Translations under genes and position numbers: made by a program
Part shown: positions 30,626-42,862 of the stretch, one piece after another
How the letters are laid out: each line of letters begins with the position of its first letter
Position numbering within the stretch: position 1 is the stretch's first letter
Assembly: GCA_036346355.1 (NCBI GenBank)
Contig: CM070592.1
Coordinates: 36,379,230-36,443,229 of the forward strand
Source: Rhipidocladum racemiflorum
Lineage: Eukaryota; Streptophyta; Magnoliopsida; Poales; Poaceae
DNA length: 64,000 nucleotides
Reading direction: 5' to 3'
The notes under the pieces: model-generated
Told to the model about the DNA's origin: nothing
Seen by the model: the letters and a program-made list of their open reading frames with translations, nothing else
The model's database searches: none

Positions 30626-33600
30626 TTTGTAGGTCCTTGGAATGTGAATTTCTAGTGACATGCTATAGGGTACAACTAAAATGTGATGTGGAATAACTTA
30701 GAAACATGGCTTAGGTCTTAACAAAAATTTTGTTATAGGATAGCAACATTAAAACTTGCAAAAGTGGTATAACTAATCTAAAATTTGACACACAATGGAT
30801 GCACAGTAGGAAAGGGTATGGGAATCGCTTCTTTACGCTTAAATGTTGTATTTAAGCTTGATGTTGAATGCTTCATTTGACAATGCATGTTGCTATGTCT
30901 ATGACATAGATGATTGAATTGTGCTTGTTGTGGTGATAAAGTGGGTGTGGTGCCGAAGGGTTTCGGCCACCTCTCTTATTTCATAGTAAGGGTGAGGATT
31001 GACGGTGTGGCCGGTTAGCGCCATCACCGAAGAACTATTAACCCCTGTAGGAGAATAGTGCTTACCCTTTCTCGTCAGAGATCGGGTGGTTGACTGGAGT
31101 CAAATAGAAGAGTTTGGTGGTGGATTCCTTCGTATGTTCTTTGCCGTTCTAACGGTCGGTTTTTGTTGCTTTTCTTGGCTTTAGTTGATTTGAATCAAAT
31201 GAAAAGTGTTGGTTTTTCGCGGATCGTTCCGTATGCGGTGTGTGGGTTGTCTTCCTTGGTTGAAGACGAAGAAGAGGAGTCTAGTGTTGCGCTTCTTTTG
31301 GGCGCCTTTCCAGTTTTAATGATTAGTTTGTTGATGGCTTTATGGGGAAGAGGAAGCATTCAAATTTATTCTGTGTTTGTCTTTCTCCGAGGTTAAAGGA
31401 GTTATTATGAGTTATGCGGACCTGGTTGTCGTGGCTGAAGTTCTATGGCTTTGTAGTAGTAAGTGTTGTTTGATTTCTTTATTTTTATTTTTTAATAAAA
31501 TCATACTTGAAGAACACTTACTTTTTTGTGAAAGTTTGTAGTTAAGTTTTTATTTTCAAAGGTTTATTTGATCTGTTGGTTCCCTGTGGGAGTCTTCGAG
31601 ATTTAAAAGTGTTTTGGAGAATTCCTTTGCATGACCAAGTTTGGATTTGTCTCTTTGTAATTTTGAGAGTCAAGTTTCCTTACGAATTTGGGATGAGTTT
31701 TAAAACTAAAATGCTGCAAACAAAGTAAGTAGTCTTTTGACTGAAATCGTTTGTCCCTAGTAAGAATTGTTGTTTAGCATGTTATGTAGTAGGTAACAAT
31801 GTGGTTTATGGATTGATGTGTTGCTAAGTTACATTTTGAGTTGAATCAATTCAATGTGATTAATATCTCTAGCTTGAGAATAAATAGACTACCATTGTTG
31901 TAGTTTACTCTTAGCGAGAATGATTAAATGTGTTAATGTACATGCTTAGAATATGTTGCTTTGTTATAAAAGTGCTTATGGCCCCCCGATAACGTTTAAA
32001 AGTTTTAAACCCTGATGCATAGTTAAAACATTAAGGTGATGTAGACTGCTGTTACCGTTAAAGAAATTTTGCTGGTTGTTTAAAGACGTTCTAATCTAAT
32101 GGAGTAATAGAGGAATTTAATCGTATTGCCTAGTGACTTTAATTTGGAAGTTGATTAGAATTGCTATTTATGTTGTTGCAAACCATTAGTATATTTGGAA
32201 GTATGCGTATGTGTTCCTATAAATGCTAGTATTGATATCAATTGAGAAGACATAAGACTTATTCTTAATGATATTGTTAAGGGCAGTGTTAATGCTAGTA
32301 TTCACTCTATTTTAAATAGTTGGGGTATGTTGTGTGGTGGTAATTTGGTTATCACCTATGTATAGGATAGCTAAAAGCAATGTGTTGATTGATGATAATC
32401 AAATTTTTGATATTGATGACTTAGTAGTGGTGGTAATTGTTTAGATTACTTCTTGGAAGCCATTGTTAAAGTGGAGGTTATTATCACATGTTATGATGGA
32501 GTGAACCATGGATAATTAACATGATGTAGAATTTAATCCTTAATGAGTGTATACCTTCGAATCATGTTTTCGAATTTTATCTCGTAGAGTTTTATCCTTA
32601 ATGAATGAATGCCTTGGAATCCTAGTTATGAACTTTGTCTTGTAGAGATAATATTTACATGTTGAAGTCGTTGTTTAACTGAATAAGGTTCGAATGTCGA
32701 GACGTGAATATATAGGTGGTATGAAATTTATATGTTGATTTCGCTGAAAGTTTTGTTGAAGTACTATGTTTCAAAGTTAGACTAAGAAGTATTATGATTC
32801 GGTGATCCGTGGGGATCATGTCATTATAGTCTTGGTTGGGTGCCTTTTTGATAAGAATCATAAACCCTAATTAAAAGTGTTGGGAATGGTAACTAGAGGA
32901 AGAATTTGTCGTGAAGCTTTTGGTTGAATTGTGTTGGGGCTCCTCAGGGAGTAGATAGTGATTATTGAAGTCTTTTATGGAAAGCGTAGTGGAGTACTAG
33001 AGATGGTTCTTTTTATCCGAAATGGTGGTGTTTAAAACCTTCTGGACTGGTTTGGTTGTTTGCCATTTTGGTTGAATGCTTTCGGTTGAGGTGTTCCTTA
33101 TGTTGAGTTTCAGAGTTTCCCCAAAACTCGTAGCGTTTGTTGTCGGCCTTTGGTTTTGGCAAAATTGTTTAGTTCGTGTTATGAGTTTGAATTCGCATTC
33201 CAAAATTTTTTTTGAGTGGATCGCGCTCCTTCGCGTCCACGCTGAATTATCTTTGGAATGAATTTTAAAGGAAACCAATGGCATAGAGGGCTATGTGGGA
33301 AAACTCACGAGATTTAGTTTGTAATCTTTTCTTTGCTAGAGTTGGAGTTATTTGGAAAAGTCTGTGTAGAGTTTGCAAGTGTTTCAAAAAGTAGTTTTTG
33401 TGGATGTTTCATTGGCGATGCCGTTAGTGAGGTGTTCTCTTTTGAAAATAAGTTTCCCCTTCTCTTTGAGAAAACTTATGGCGGTTGCTTGTGCAGATAT
33501 TTGACTTTGGAGTCGATGTTCTTTTCCAAAATGGTGATTTTGGTTAAAATGCGATGTTTGCAAGTTTAGTTATCTATCGTTGGTGGGTTATGATATGATG

Positions 33601-34830
33601 TGGTGCCTTAACTGTTAACTATGTTGCCGACATAGTGTATATGAATTAGCGCAACTCTCGATGTTATTCGAGATTTATTCATGTGATACCGAGAAAGAAG
33701 TCGTTATGTGAATGATTATTCGGTATTGTGTTACATGAAGAATGAATGGTGAAAAGTAAACATGACATCGTTTTTAGATGTTAATTAATAAAAGAGTTGT
33801 TGAGCCAGGTCGGTGAGAAAGTCATATATGGAGATATGACTAATCCGGAGTGCTCTTGAAGAATGTGCATTTATGTCTTGAAACGAGTTTTCCCTTGCTT
33901 TCTAATATGAAAAGAAACGAATGAAGAAATTATGGTATGTTGGTTGTGGTGTAGGAGATTTGTGATTCCTTTGCGTCTTGGCTTAGGAAGTTAAAATGAA
34001 TGCTCTTTGGCTATTGACAAATCCTTTCCAAAGTGATTGTGGTGCATGGGATTCAAAGTTGTGCATGGGGATCATTTGGGTTCATGGTTTGTGGCGTTGC
34101 TAGTGGTTGATCGTGACTAGTTTGGAAGTGAAGAGTTAAGGAAGGTTGGGTATGGCCCAATTCAAACTTTCTTGGAGAATTGTGTTGTTGAGATGTTCCT
34201 CGGTAGGGTTGATTAAATTATTAGGGGACCACTTGGTGGTTGCTAGTGATTGCTTTTCCTTTTGAAGTGTATTGGATCTTTTGTCGTTGGGCAAGGAGCG
34301 AGTTGTGTCAACCGCAGAGGAACATTCGGTCTTTTCTGTTGAGCGAGTCTTAAGGATCCTGGATATAAAGTAGGTTGTTCCTTCTGGTGGTAATCTTAGA
34401 GCGTTATGTCTCTCCTGTTTCGCGTCGTCTTGAGTACAAGGAACCTCGGAAGGAGGTTGGTACCGTGTTCTTACGGAGAGTAGCATTAGTTAAAGGGATC
34501 GGGCACTTTAGTGCCAAGGAATGCATGGAATGAGGAGTGTGAGATTGTTTTATTTCGTGTTCTGATTGGGACTTTACCCTACCGCTTGGGTCATGCTGAG
34601 GCCGTATGTGAGTGCATTTGTGTTTCAATGATTGAGTAAGAATTCTGGCAAGTTTTGAATGTGAAGTTGTCTTTAGAGCCGTCAGTCTTCGAGCCTTAGC
34701 TCCTTGTTACGGCGTTGGTCGGTGCAAATCGTAGGGGCTTTTAAGCGGGTTCTGAGGCGTGAACCATCGCTCCCTTTGATTTGGTTGTTTGCGAAATGGC
34801 GTGTCTCGGATTCGAGGTCGAATCCTATTG
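30626..34830 (+). other. internal region of the non-autonomous element, non-coding
   Basis: About 4.2 kb, T- and G-rich on the plus strand, with no gag, protease, RT, RNase H or integrase motif in any frame. The longest open readings are under 120 codons and lack domains. The first 400 bp match 35528-35927 closely, which shows a conserved leader. The phrase cggtgagaaagtcat with gactaatccggag (33810-33852) repeats one found in the LTR at 29750-29800, so LTR-like pieces are present inside. Confidence 0.75.
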
Positions 34831-34843
34831 AAGGGGGGAAGAA
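34831..34843 (+). other. polypurine tract
   Basis: aaggggggaagaa lies directly against the 3' LTR start TGTGACACC. Confidence 0.88.
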
Positions 34844-35163
34844 TGTGACACCACGGAGTGTCGTAACCTTATTTAATTTGCTTGATGAGGTGAAAAACTT
34901 TATAAAATATGAAATTGGAGGTTAAAACTTTACGTTATGCCGTTTAATCGCGTTTCCGGGCCGATTTTGGGATATTGGGCCTTTCCGGGGGAGTTTGGGC
35001 CCAAGGGGGGAAGAACCGTGGGCTTTTGTGGAGAGAGATTGGCCCATGGAGGGGGGAGAACGTGGGTAAAGGGGCTAGGGGCGCCTCCTCCCTGCCCTAG
35101 CCGCCTCCCCACACGCCTCCACCTCCCCCTTGCGCCTCCACCAATCCCCTCCTCCCTCTAGTC
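34844..35163 (+). repeat. 3' LTR, truncated to 320 bp
   Basis: It aligns without gaps to 28176-28495 and ends sharply after ctctagtc. The next base starts unrelated or strongly diverged sequence. One substitution (cccatgga against cccatgaa) is visible. Confidence 0.92.
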
Positions 35164-35927
35164 ATTCTATTAGTTTGATAATAAATTGCGTGTGATGATT
35201 ATTGCTTTAAGGTTTAGCTTTGTTTATGAGAGATTTATTGTTCGTTTGACACTTGGAGACTTTAAGTGCTTGATGTTAGTCTTATATTGTCGTTAAGACT
35301 CCATTTATTGCTGTTTTAGATGTCTCTCATATTGCTTTATAATGCTATACTGTTGTTGCTCCTTAAATCCATGTTAAAACAAAGGAGGTGCTGCCGAAAT
35401 CTCGGTTTTTAGCCTATGCACCTTTGCTGGAATTTTATGTTAAATGTGGTATTTAGATGTTGTTTAGCTTATGTTTGGTAGCATTCAGGCATATTAAATG
35501 CCTGGTGTTCTGATTAGTATCAGAGCGGGCTGTAGGTCCTTGGAATGTGTATTTTTATTGTCATGCTATAGGGTACAACTAAAATGTGATGTGGAAAAAC
35601 TTAGAAACATGGCTTAGGTTTTTACTAAAATTTTGTCATAGGATAGCAACATTAAAACTTGCAAAAGTGGTATAACTAATCTAAAATTTGACACACATGG
35701 ATGCACAGTAGGAAGGGTATGGGTTTCGTTGTTTACGCTTAAATGTTGTATTTAAGCCTTGTTGCTAAATGCTATATTTGATATAGTACATTGCTATGTC
35801 TATGAGATAAATGATTGAATTATTCCTGTTGTGGTGGTAAAAGTGGGGTTTTGGTGCCGAAGGATTTCGGCAACCTCTCTTATTTCATAGTAAGGGTGAG
35901 GTTTGACGGTGTGGCTGGTTAGCGCCA
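35164..35927 (+). mobile_element. LTR end and leader of a related but diverged element
   Basis: The part 35164-35508 resembles the end of the 5' LTR only loosely (shared aaaacaaaggag, gtgctg and tttggt-acattc phrases). After the primer site at 35515-35527 the leader matches 30626-31025 far better, through ggtccttggaatgtg, tgctatagggtacaactaaa and atttcatagtaagggtgagg. It belongs to a sister subfamily and is cut at 35927 by the telomere-like array. Confidence 0.78.
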
Positions 35928-36021
35928 CCCTAAACCCTAACCGCAAGCCCTAAGCCTAAACCCTAAATACTAAAGCATAACCCAAACCCTAAAACCTAAA
36001 ACCACAACCCAAAAGCCTAAA

Positions 36022-36245
36022 CCGGCGGCTTCTCAGCCGCTGACTTGGCGCCTCGTCGCTACCGAACAAGTAGCCCAGCGAGCTCTGCGATCCCCTCGTT
36101 TGCCCAACAAAAGCTCAGAATCATCTCCTTTCATCCAAGTGAGCTCAAAAGGCAAAAAGAAATAAAAAAAAGACATATATTTGTCCAAGAGAGCTCAAAA
36201 GGAAAAAAAATAAAATAAACAACCCACATTTAATTAAATAGCATC
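36022..36245. repeat. cassette A in the telomere-like array (first of eight)
   Basis: About 225 bp: a GC-rich core (ccggcggcttctcagccgct, then gacttggcgcctcg, then aacaagtagcccagcgagct), then cccaacaaaagctcagaatc and an A-rich tail with two gagctcaaaagg phrases ending in ttaattaaatagcatccc. Other copies start near 38420, 42863, 47201, 53980, 58078 (broken off at about 58219), 60866 and 62955. The minus strand of several copies is open for 65-69 codons with the same reading, but this tracks the repeat and is not a gene. Confidence 0.9.
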
Positions 36246-36260
36246 CCTAAACCCTAAACA

Positions 36261-36361
36261 AGTTACCCAGCGATATCTACCATCCCCTCATTTCCCTGCA
36301 AAAGCGAGCAAGGAAAATTCAAAGCCAGCACAGAATCATCTCCTTTCGTCCCCCCATTGCC
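36261..36361. repeat. cassette C in the telomere-like array (first of eleven)
   Basis: About 100 bp: acccagcgatatctaccatc, then cctcatttccctgcaaaagc, gagcaaggaaaattcaaagc and cagcacagaatcatctc, ending cattgcc. Other copies lie near 38667, 43107, 47448, 49928, 52408, 54225, 56699, 59030, 61117 and 63198. It follows cassette A directly in most units but stands alone near 49928, 52408, 56699 and 59030. Confidence 0.9.
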
Positions 36362-37829
36362 CTAAATCCTAAACGCTAAAATGTTAACCCTAAACCCCAA
36401 AACATAAACTATAAAACCCTAAACCATAAAATCGTAAAGACAAAACCCTTAACCGCAAAAGACACAACTCTAAACCCTAAAACTGTAAAACCTAAACACT
36501 CACCGCAAACCCCGACCCAAAACCGTAGACCATAACCGTAAACCTTAAATCCCTAACCCTAAACCTTAAGCAATAAACACCAAACCTTAACGATAAACCC
36601 TAAAATCCTAATCCCTAAACGCTAACCCTAAACCATAAACCATAAAACACTAAACAATAAGCCCTAAAAGACACAACTCTAAATCGTAAAACTGTAAAAC
36701 CAAAACCTTAACCGCAAATCTTGACCCAAAACTGTATATCATAACCGTAAACCCTAAATCCCTAACCCTAAACCTTATGCAATAAACACCAAACCTTATC
36801 GCTAAACGCTAACCCTAAACCATAAACAATAAAACACTAAACCCTAACAATTAAAACCTAAACCCTAATCTTTTACCCTAAACACCAAACCTTAAACTCT
36901 AAACACCAAACCTTAAACTCTATACACCTAAACCATAAAACACTAAAGCCAAAACCCTAAACCCTAACCGCAAAACCTAAACCCTAAACCCTAAACCCTA
37001 ACCCTAAACACTAAACCCTAAACCCTAAACCCTAAACCCTAAATCCCTAACCCTAAACCCTAAACCTTAAGCAATAAACACCAAACCTTACCGCTAAACG
37101 CTAACCCTAAACCATAAACAATAAAACACTAAACCCTAACAATTAAAACCTAAACCCTAATCTGTAACCCTAAACACCAAACCTTAAACTCTAAACACCT
37201 AAAACCGAAATCCTAAAACCCTAAACATTAAACCTAAACCTTAAACCATAAAACCCTAAAGCCAAAACCGTAAACCCTAACCATAAACCCTAAGTCTTAA
37301 CCATAAAACTGGAAAACCTAAACCATAACAGCAAACCCCAACACTAAACCGTAAACCATAACTGTAAGCCCTAAAACCCTAACCCTAAACCTAAACCTTA
37401 AACCATTAAACCCTAAAGCCAAAACCCTAAACCCTAACCATCAAACCTAAAAACCATAACTCTAGACCCTAAAACTGTAAACCCTAAATCCTAACAGCAA
37501 AACCAAAACCCTAAACCCTAAACCGTAACCCTAAACACAAAAACCTTAAACTCTAAACACATAAAACCGAAATACTAAAGCCCTAAGCACTTAACCCTAA
37601 ACCGTAACCGCAAACCCCGACCCAAAACCGTAGACTAACCATAAACCCTGAATCCCTAACCCTAAACCCGAAACCTTAAGCAATAAACATTAACCCTAAA
37701 CAACAAACCCTAAAACCCTAACTCTAAACCCTAAGCTTAAACCCTAAACACTAAATCATAGCCTAAACCCTAAAACACTAAATCATAGCCCAAACCCTAA
37801 AACCTAAAACCCCATCCCTAAAGCCTAAA

Positions 37830-37940
37830 CCGGTGACTTGTCAGCCGCTGACTTGGCGCCACGCCGCCGCCAAACAAGTAGCCCAGCGAGCTCTACGATC
37901 CCCTTGTTTGCCCAACAAAAGCTAGTAGACCATAACCGTA
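37830..37940. repeat. cassette B in the telomere-like array (first of about seventeen)
   Basis: About 110 bp: ccggtgacttgtcagccgct, then gacttggcgccacgccgccg, aacaagtagcccagcgagct, ctacgatccccttgtttgcc and a gctagtagaccataaccg end. Other copies start near 39921, 41055, 42276, 44353, 45481, 46600, 48923, 49404, 51398, 51883, 53383, 55703, 56183, 58513, 60266 and 62354. Its core matches cassette A, so A and B share an ancestor and differ in the tail. Confidence 0.9.
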
Positions 37941-38419
37941 AACCCTAAAATCCTAATCCTAAACCCTAAATCCCAAATCGCTAAACCTCTTCCCCAAACC
38001 ATAAACCATAAAACCTTAAACCCCTAAACCCTAAACCATAGAATGGTAAAGGCAAAACCTTAAACCCCAAAAGCCACAACTCTAAACCCTAAAACTGTAA
38101 AACCTAAACCCTAACCGCAAACCCCGACCCAAAACTGTAGACCATAACCGTAAACCCTAAATCCCTAAACCCTAACCCTAAACCATACACAATAAACCTT
38201 AACCCTAAACAATAAACCCTAAAACCTAACCCTTAAACACTAACCCTAAACCCTAAACCTAAACCCTAAATACTAAAGCATAACCCAAACCCTAAACAAT
38301 AAACCCTAAACCCTAAAAAATAAACCCTAAACCCTAACCGCAAGCCCTAAGCCTAAACCCTAAATACTAAAGCATAACCCAAACCCTAAAACCTAAAACC
38401 ACAACCCAAAAGCCTAAAC

Positions 38420-41400
38420 CGGCGGCTTCTCAGCCGCTGACTTGGCGCCTCGTAAGCTCTTTAGAACAAGTAGCCCAGCTAGCTCTGCGATCCCCTCGTT
38501 TGCCCAACAAAAGCTCAGAATCATCTCCTTTCATCCAAGTGAGCTCAAAAGGCAAAAAGAAATCAAATAAAAGACATATATTTGTCCAAGAGAGCTCAAA
38601 AGGAAAAAAGAAATAAAATAAACAACCCACATTTAATTAAATAGCATCCCTAAACCCTAAACAATTTACCCAGCGATATCTACCATCCCCTCATTTCCTG
38701 CAAAGCGAGCAAGGAAAATTCAAAGCCAGCACAGAATCATCTCGTTTCGTCCCCCCATTGCCCTAAACCCTAAACGCTAAAATGCTAACCCTAAACCCCA
38801 AAACATAAACTATAAAACCCTAAACCATAAAATCGTAAAGACAAAACCCTAAACCGCAAAAGACACAACTCTAAACCCTAAATCTGTAAAACCTAATTAA
38901 ACACTCACCGCAAACCCCGACCCAAAACCGTAGACCATAACTGTAAACCTTGAATCCCTAACCCTAAACCTTAAGCAATAAACACCAAACCTTAACGATA
39001 AACCCTAAAATCGTAATCCCTAAACGCTAACCCTAAACCATAAACCATAAAACACTATACAATAAGCCCTAAAAGACACAACTCTAAATCCTAAAACTGT
39101 AAAACCAAAACCCTAACCGCAAATCTTGACCCAAAACTCTAGATCATAACCGTAATCCCTAAATCCCTAACCCTAAACCATAAACCTTAAGCAATAAACA
39201 CCAAACCTTACCGCTAAACGCTAACCCTAAACCATAAACAATAAAACACTAAACCCTAACAATTAAAACCTAAACCTAATCTGTAACCCTAAACACCAAA
39301 CCTTAAACTCTAAACACCTAAACCGAAATCCTAAAACCCTAAACATTAAACCTAAACCTTAAACCATAAAACCCTATAGCCAAAACCCTAAACCCTAACC
39401 ATAAACCCTAAGTCTTAACCCTAAAACTGTAAAACCTAAACCATAACAGCAAACCCCAACCATAAACCGTAAACCATAACTGTAAGCCCTAAAACCCTAA
39501 CCCTAAACCTAAACCTTAAACCATTAAACCCTAAAGCCAAAATCCTAAACCCTAACCATCAACCCTAAAAACCATAACTCTAGACCCTAAAACTGTAAAC
39601 CCTAAACCCTAACAGCAAAACCAAAACCCTAAACCCTAAACCGTAACACTAAACACAAAAAACTTAAACTCTATACACATAAAACCGAAATACTAAAGCC
39701 CTAAGCACTTAACCCTAAACCCTAACCGCAAACCCCGACCCAAAACCGTAGACTAACCATAAACCCTGAATCCCTAACCCTAAACCCTAAACCTTAAGCC
39801 ATAAACATTAACCCTAAACAACAAACCCTAAAACCCTAACTCTAAACCCTAAGCCTAAACCCTAAACACTAAATCATAGCCCAAACCCTAAAACCTAAAA
39901 CCCCATCCCTAAAGCCTACACCGGTGACTTGTCAGCCGCTGACTTGGCGCCACGCCGCCGCCAAACAAGTAGCCCAGCGAGCTCTACGATCCCCTAGTTT
40001 GCCCCACAAAAGCTAGTAGACCATAACCGTAAACCCTAAAATCCTAATCCTAAACCCTAAATCCCAAATCGCTAACCCTAAACCCCAAACCAGAAACCAT
40101 AAACCACAAAACCCTAAACCCCTAAACCGTAAACCATAGAATCGTAAAGGCAAAACCTTAAAACCTAACCGCAAACCCCGACCCAAAACTATAGACCATA
40201 ACCGTAAACCCTAAATCCCTAAACCCTAACCCTAAACCATACACAATAAACCTTAACCCTAAACAATAAACCCAAAAACCTAACCCTTAAACCCTAACCC
40301 TAAACCCTAAACCTAAACCCTAAATACTAAAGAATAACCCAAACCCTAAACCCTAAAAAATAAACCCAAAACCCTAAACCCTAAACAATAAACCCTAAAC
40401 CCTAAACCCTAAACAATAAACCCTAAACCCTAACCGCAAGCCCTAAGCCTAAACCCTAAATACTAAAGCATAACCCAAACCCTAAAACCTAAAACCACAT
40501 CCCAAAAGCCTAAAACCCTGAACCCCTAACCCTAAACCCTAAACCGTAAGCCATAAACATTAACCCTAAACAACAAACCCTAAAACCCTAACTCTAAACC
40601 CTAAACCCTAAAACCCTAAACCCTAAACCCTAAACCTAAACCTTAAACCATTAAACCCTAAAGCCAAAACCCTAAACCCTAACCATCAACCCTAAAAACC
40701 ATAACTCTAGACCCTAAAACTGTAAACCCTAAACCTTAAACCCTAACAGCAAAACCAAAACCCTAAACCCTAAACCGTAACCCTAAGCACAAAAACCTTA
40801 AACTCTAAACACATAAAACCGAAATACTAAACCATAAGCACTTAACCCTAAACCCTAACTGCAAACCCCGACCCAAAACCGTAGACTAACCATAAACCCT
40901 GAATCCCTAACCCTAAACCCTAAACCTTAAGCAATAAACATTAACCCTAAACAACAAACCCTAAAACCCTAACTCTAAACCCTAAGCCTAAACCCTAAAC
41001 ACTAAATCATAGCCCAAACCCTAAAACGTAAAACCCCATCCCTAAAGCCTAAACCGATGACTTGTCAGCCGCTGACTTGGCGCCACGCCGCCGCCAAACA
41101 AGTAGCCCAGCGAGCTCTACGATCCCCTTGTTTGCCCAACAAAAGCTAGTAGACCATAACCGTAAACCCTAAAATCCTAATCCTAAACCATAAATCCCAA
41201 ATCGCTAACCCTAAACCCCAAACCAGAAACCATAAACCACAAAACCCTAAATCCCTAAACCCTAAACAATAGAATCGTAAAGGCAAAACCTTAAAACCTA
41301 ACCGTAAACCCCGACCCAAAACTGTAGACCATAACCGTAAACCCTAAATCCCTAAACCCTAACCCTAAACCATACACAATAAACCTTAACCCTAAACAAT

Positions 41401-42862
41401 AAACCCAAAAACCTAAGCCTTAAACCCTAACACTAAACCCTAAACCTAAACCCTAAATACTAAAGAATAACCCAAACCCTAAACCCTAAACAATAAACCC
41501 AAAACCCTAAACCCTAAACAATAAACCCTAAACTCTAAACCCTAAACAATAAACCCTAAACCCTAACCGCAAGCCCTAAGCCTAAACCCTAAATACTAAA
41601 GCATAACCCAAACCCTAAAACCTAAAACCACATCCCAAAAGCCTAAAACCCTGAATCCCTAACCCTAAACCCTAAACCTTAAGCCATAAACATTAACCCT
41701 AAACAACAAACCCTAAAACCCTAACTCTAAACCCTAAACCCTAAAACCCTAAACCCTAAACCCTAAACCCTAAACCTAAACCTTAAACCATTAAACCCTA
41801 AAGCCAAAACCCTAAACACTAACCATCAACCCTAAAAACCATAACTCTAGACCCTAAAACTGTAAACCCTAAACCCTAAACCCTAACAGCAAAACCAAAA
41901 CCCTAAACCCTAAACCGTAACCCTAAACACAAAAACCTTAAACTCTAAACACATAAAACCGAAATACTAAAGCCATAAGCACTTAACCCTAAACCCTAAC
42001 TGCAAACCCCAACCCAAAACCGTAGACTAACCATAAACCCTGAATCCCTAACCCTAAACCCTAAACCTTAAGCAATAATCATTAACCCTAAACAACAAAC
42101 CCTAAAACCCTAACTCTAAACCCTAAGCCTAAACCCTAAACACTAAATCATAGCCCAAACCCCAAACCTAAACCCCTAAGCCTAAACCCTAAACACTAAA
42201 TCATAGCCTAAACCCTAAAACACTAAATCATAGCCCAAACCCTAAAACCTAAAACCCCATCCCTAAAGCCTAAACCGGTGACTTGTCAGCCGCTGACTTG
42301 GCGCCACGCCGCCGCCAAACAAGTAGCCCAGCGAGCTCTACGATCCCCTTGTTTGCCCAACAAAAGCTAGTAGACCATAACCGTAAACCCTAAAATCCTA
42401 ATCCTAAACCCTAAATCCCAAATCGCTAAACCTAAACCCCAAACCATAAACCATAAAACCTTAAACCCCTAAACCCTAAACCATAGAATGGTAAAGGCAA
42501 AACCTTAAACCCCAAAAGCCACAACTCTAAACCCTAAAACTGTAAAACCTAAACCCTAACCGCAAACCCCGACCCAAAACTGTAGACCATAACCGTAAAC
42601 CCTAAATCCCTAAACCCTAACCCTAAACCATACACAATAAACCTTAACCCTAAACAATAAACCCTAAAACCTAACCCTTAAACCCTAACCCTAAACCCTA
42701 AACGTAAACCCTAAATACTAAAGCATAACCCAAACCCTAAACAATAAACCCTAAACCCTAAAAAATAAACCCTAAACCCTAACCGCAAGCCCTAAGCCTA
42801 AACCCTAAATACTAAAGCATAACCCAAACCCTAAAACCTAAAACCACAACCCAAAAGCCTAA
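38420..42862. repeat. higher-order unit, about 4.4 kb, first copy
   Basis: The unit runs from cassette A to the next cassette A: A, C, telomere-like stretch, B (39921), B (41055), B (42276), telomere-like stretch. The next unit (42863-47200) repeats the order and nearly every variant, with an offset of 4440 bp at the start falling to about 4340 by the end through small deletions such as aaaaccc near 44335. Confidence 0.85.

Larger units (their letters stand above)
28176..35163 (+). mobile_element. large non-autonomous LTR retrotransposon with truncated 3' LTR
   Basis: A 5' LTR of about 2.43 kb (28176-30605), a Met-type primer site (30613-30625), about 4.2 kb of internal DNA with no protein domain on either strand, a polypurine tract (34831-34843) and the first 320 bp of the 3' LTR. 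The LTR start tgtgacacc and a tgctgagttttcgaactcac stem resemble LTRs of chromovirus (Del/Tekay-type) gypsy elements, so it is probably a gypsy-dependent non-autonomous family. The shared 320 bp differ at about one base that I noticed, so the insertion is young. Confidence 0.85.

Noticed and set aside
31163..34628. Several 60-116-codon readings in the internal region of the large retroelement
   Set aside because: No gag or pol motif, no shared frame, and composition follows the T- and G-rich DNA.
38430..38630. A 66-codon minus-strand reading recurring with small changes at 42859-43068, 47212-47409 and 60879-61076
   Set aside because: It exactly follows cassette A of the array. Repetition of the DNA explains the repeated reading, and there is no domain, promoter or independent codon-level constraint visible.
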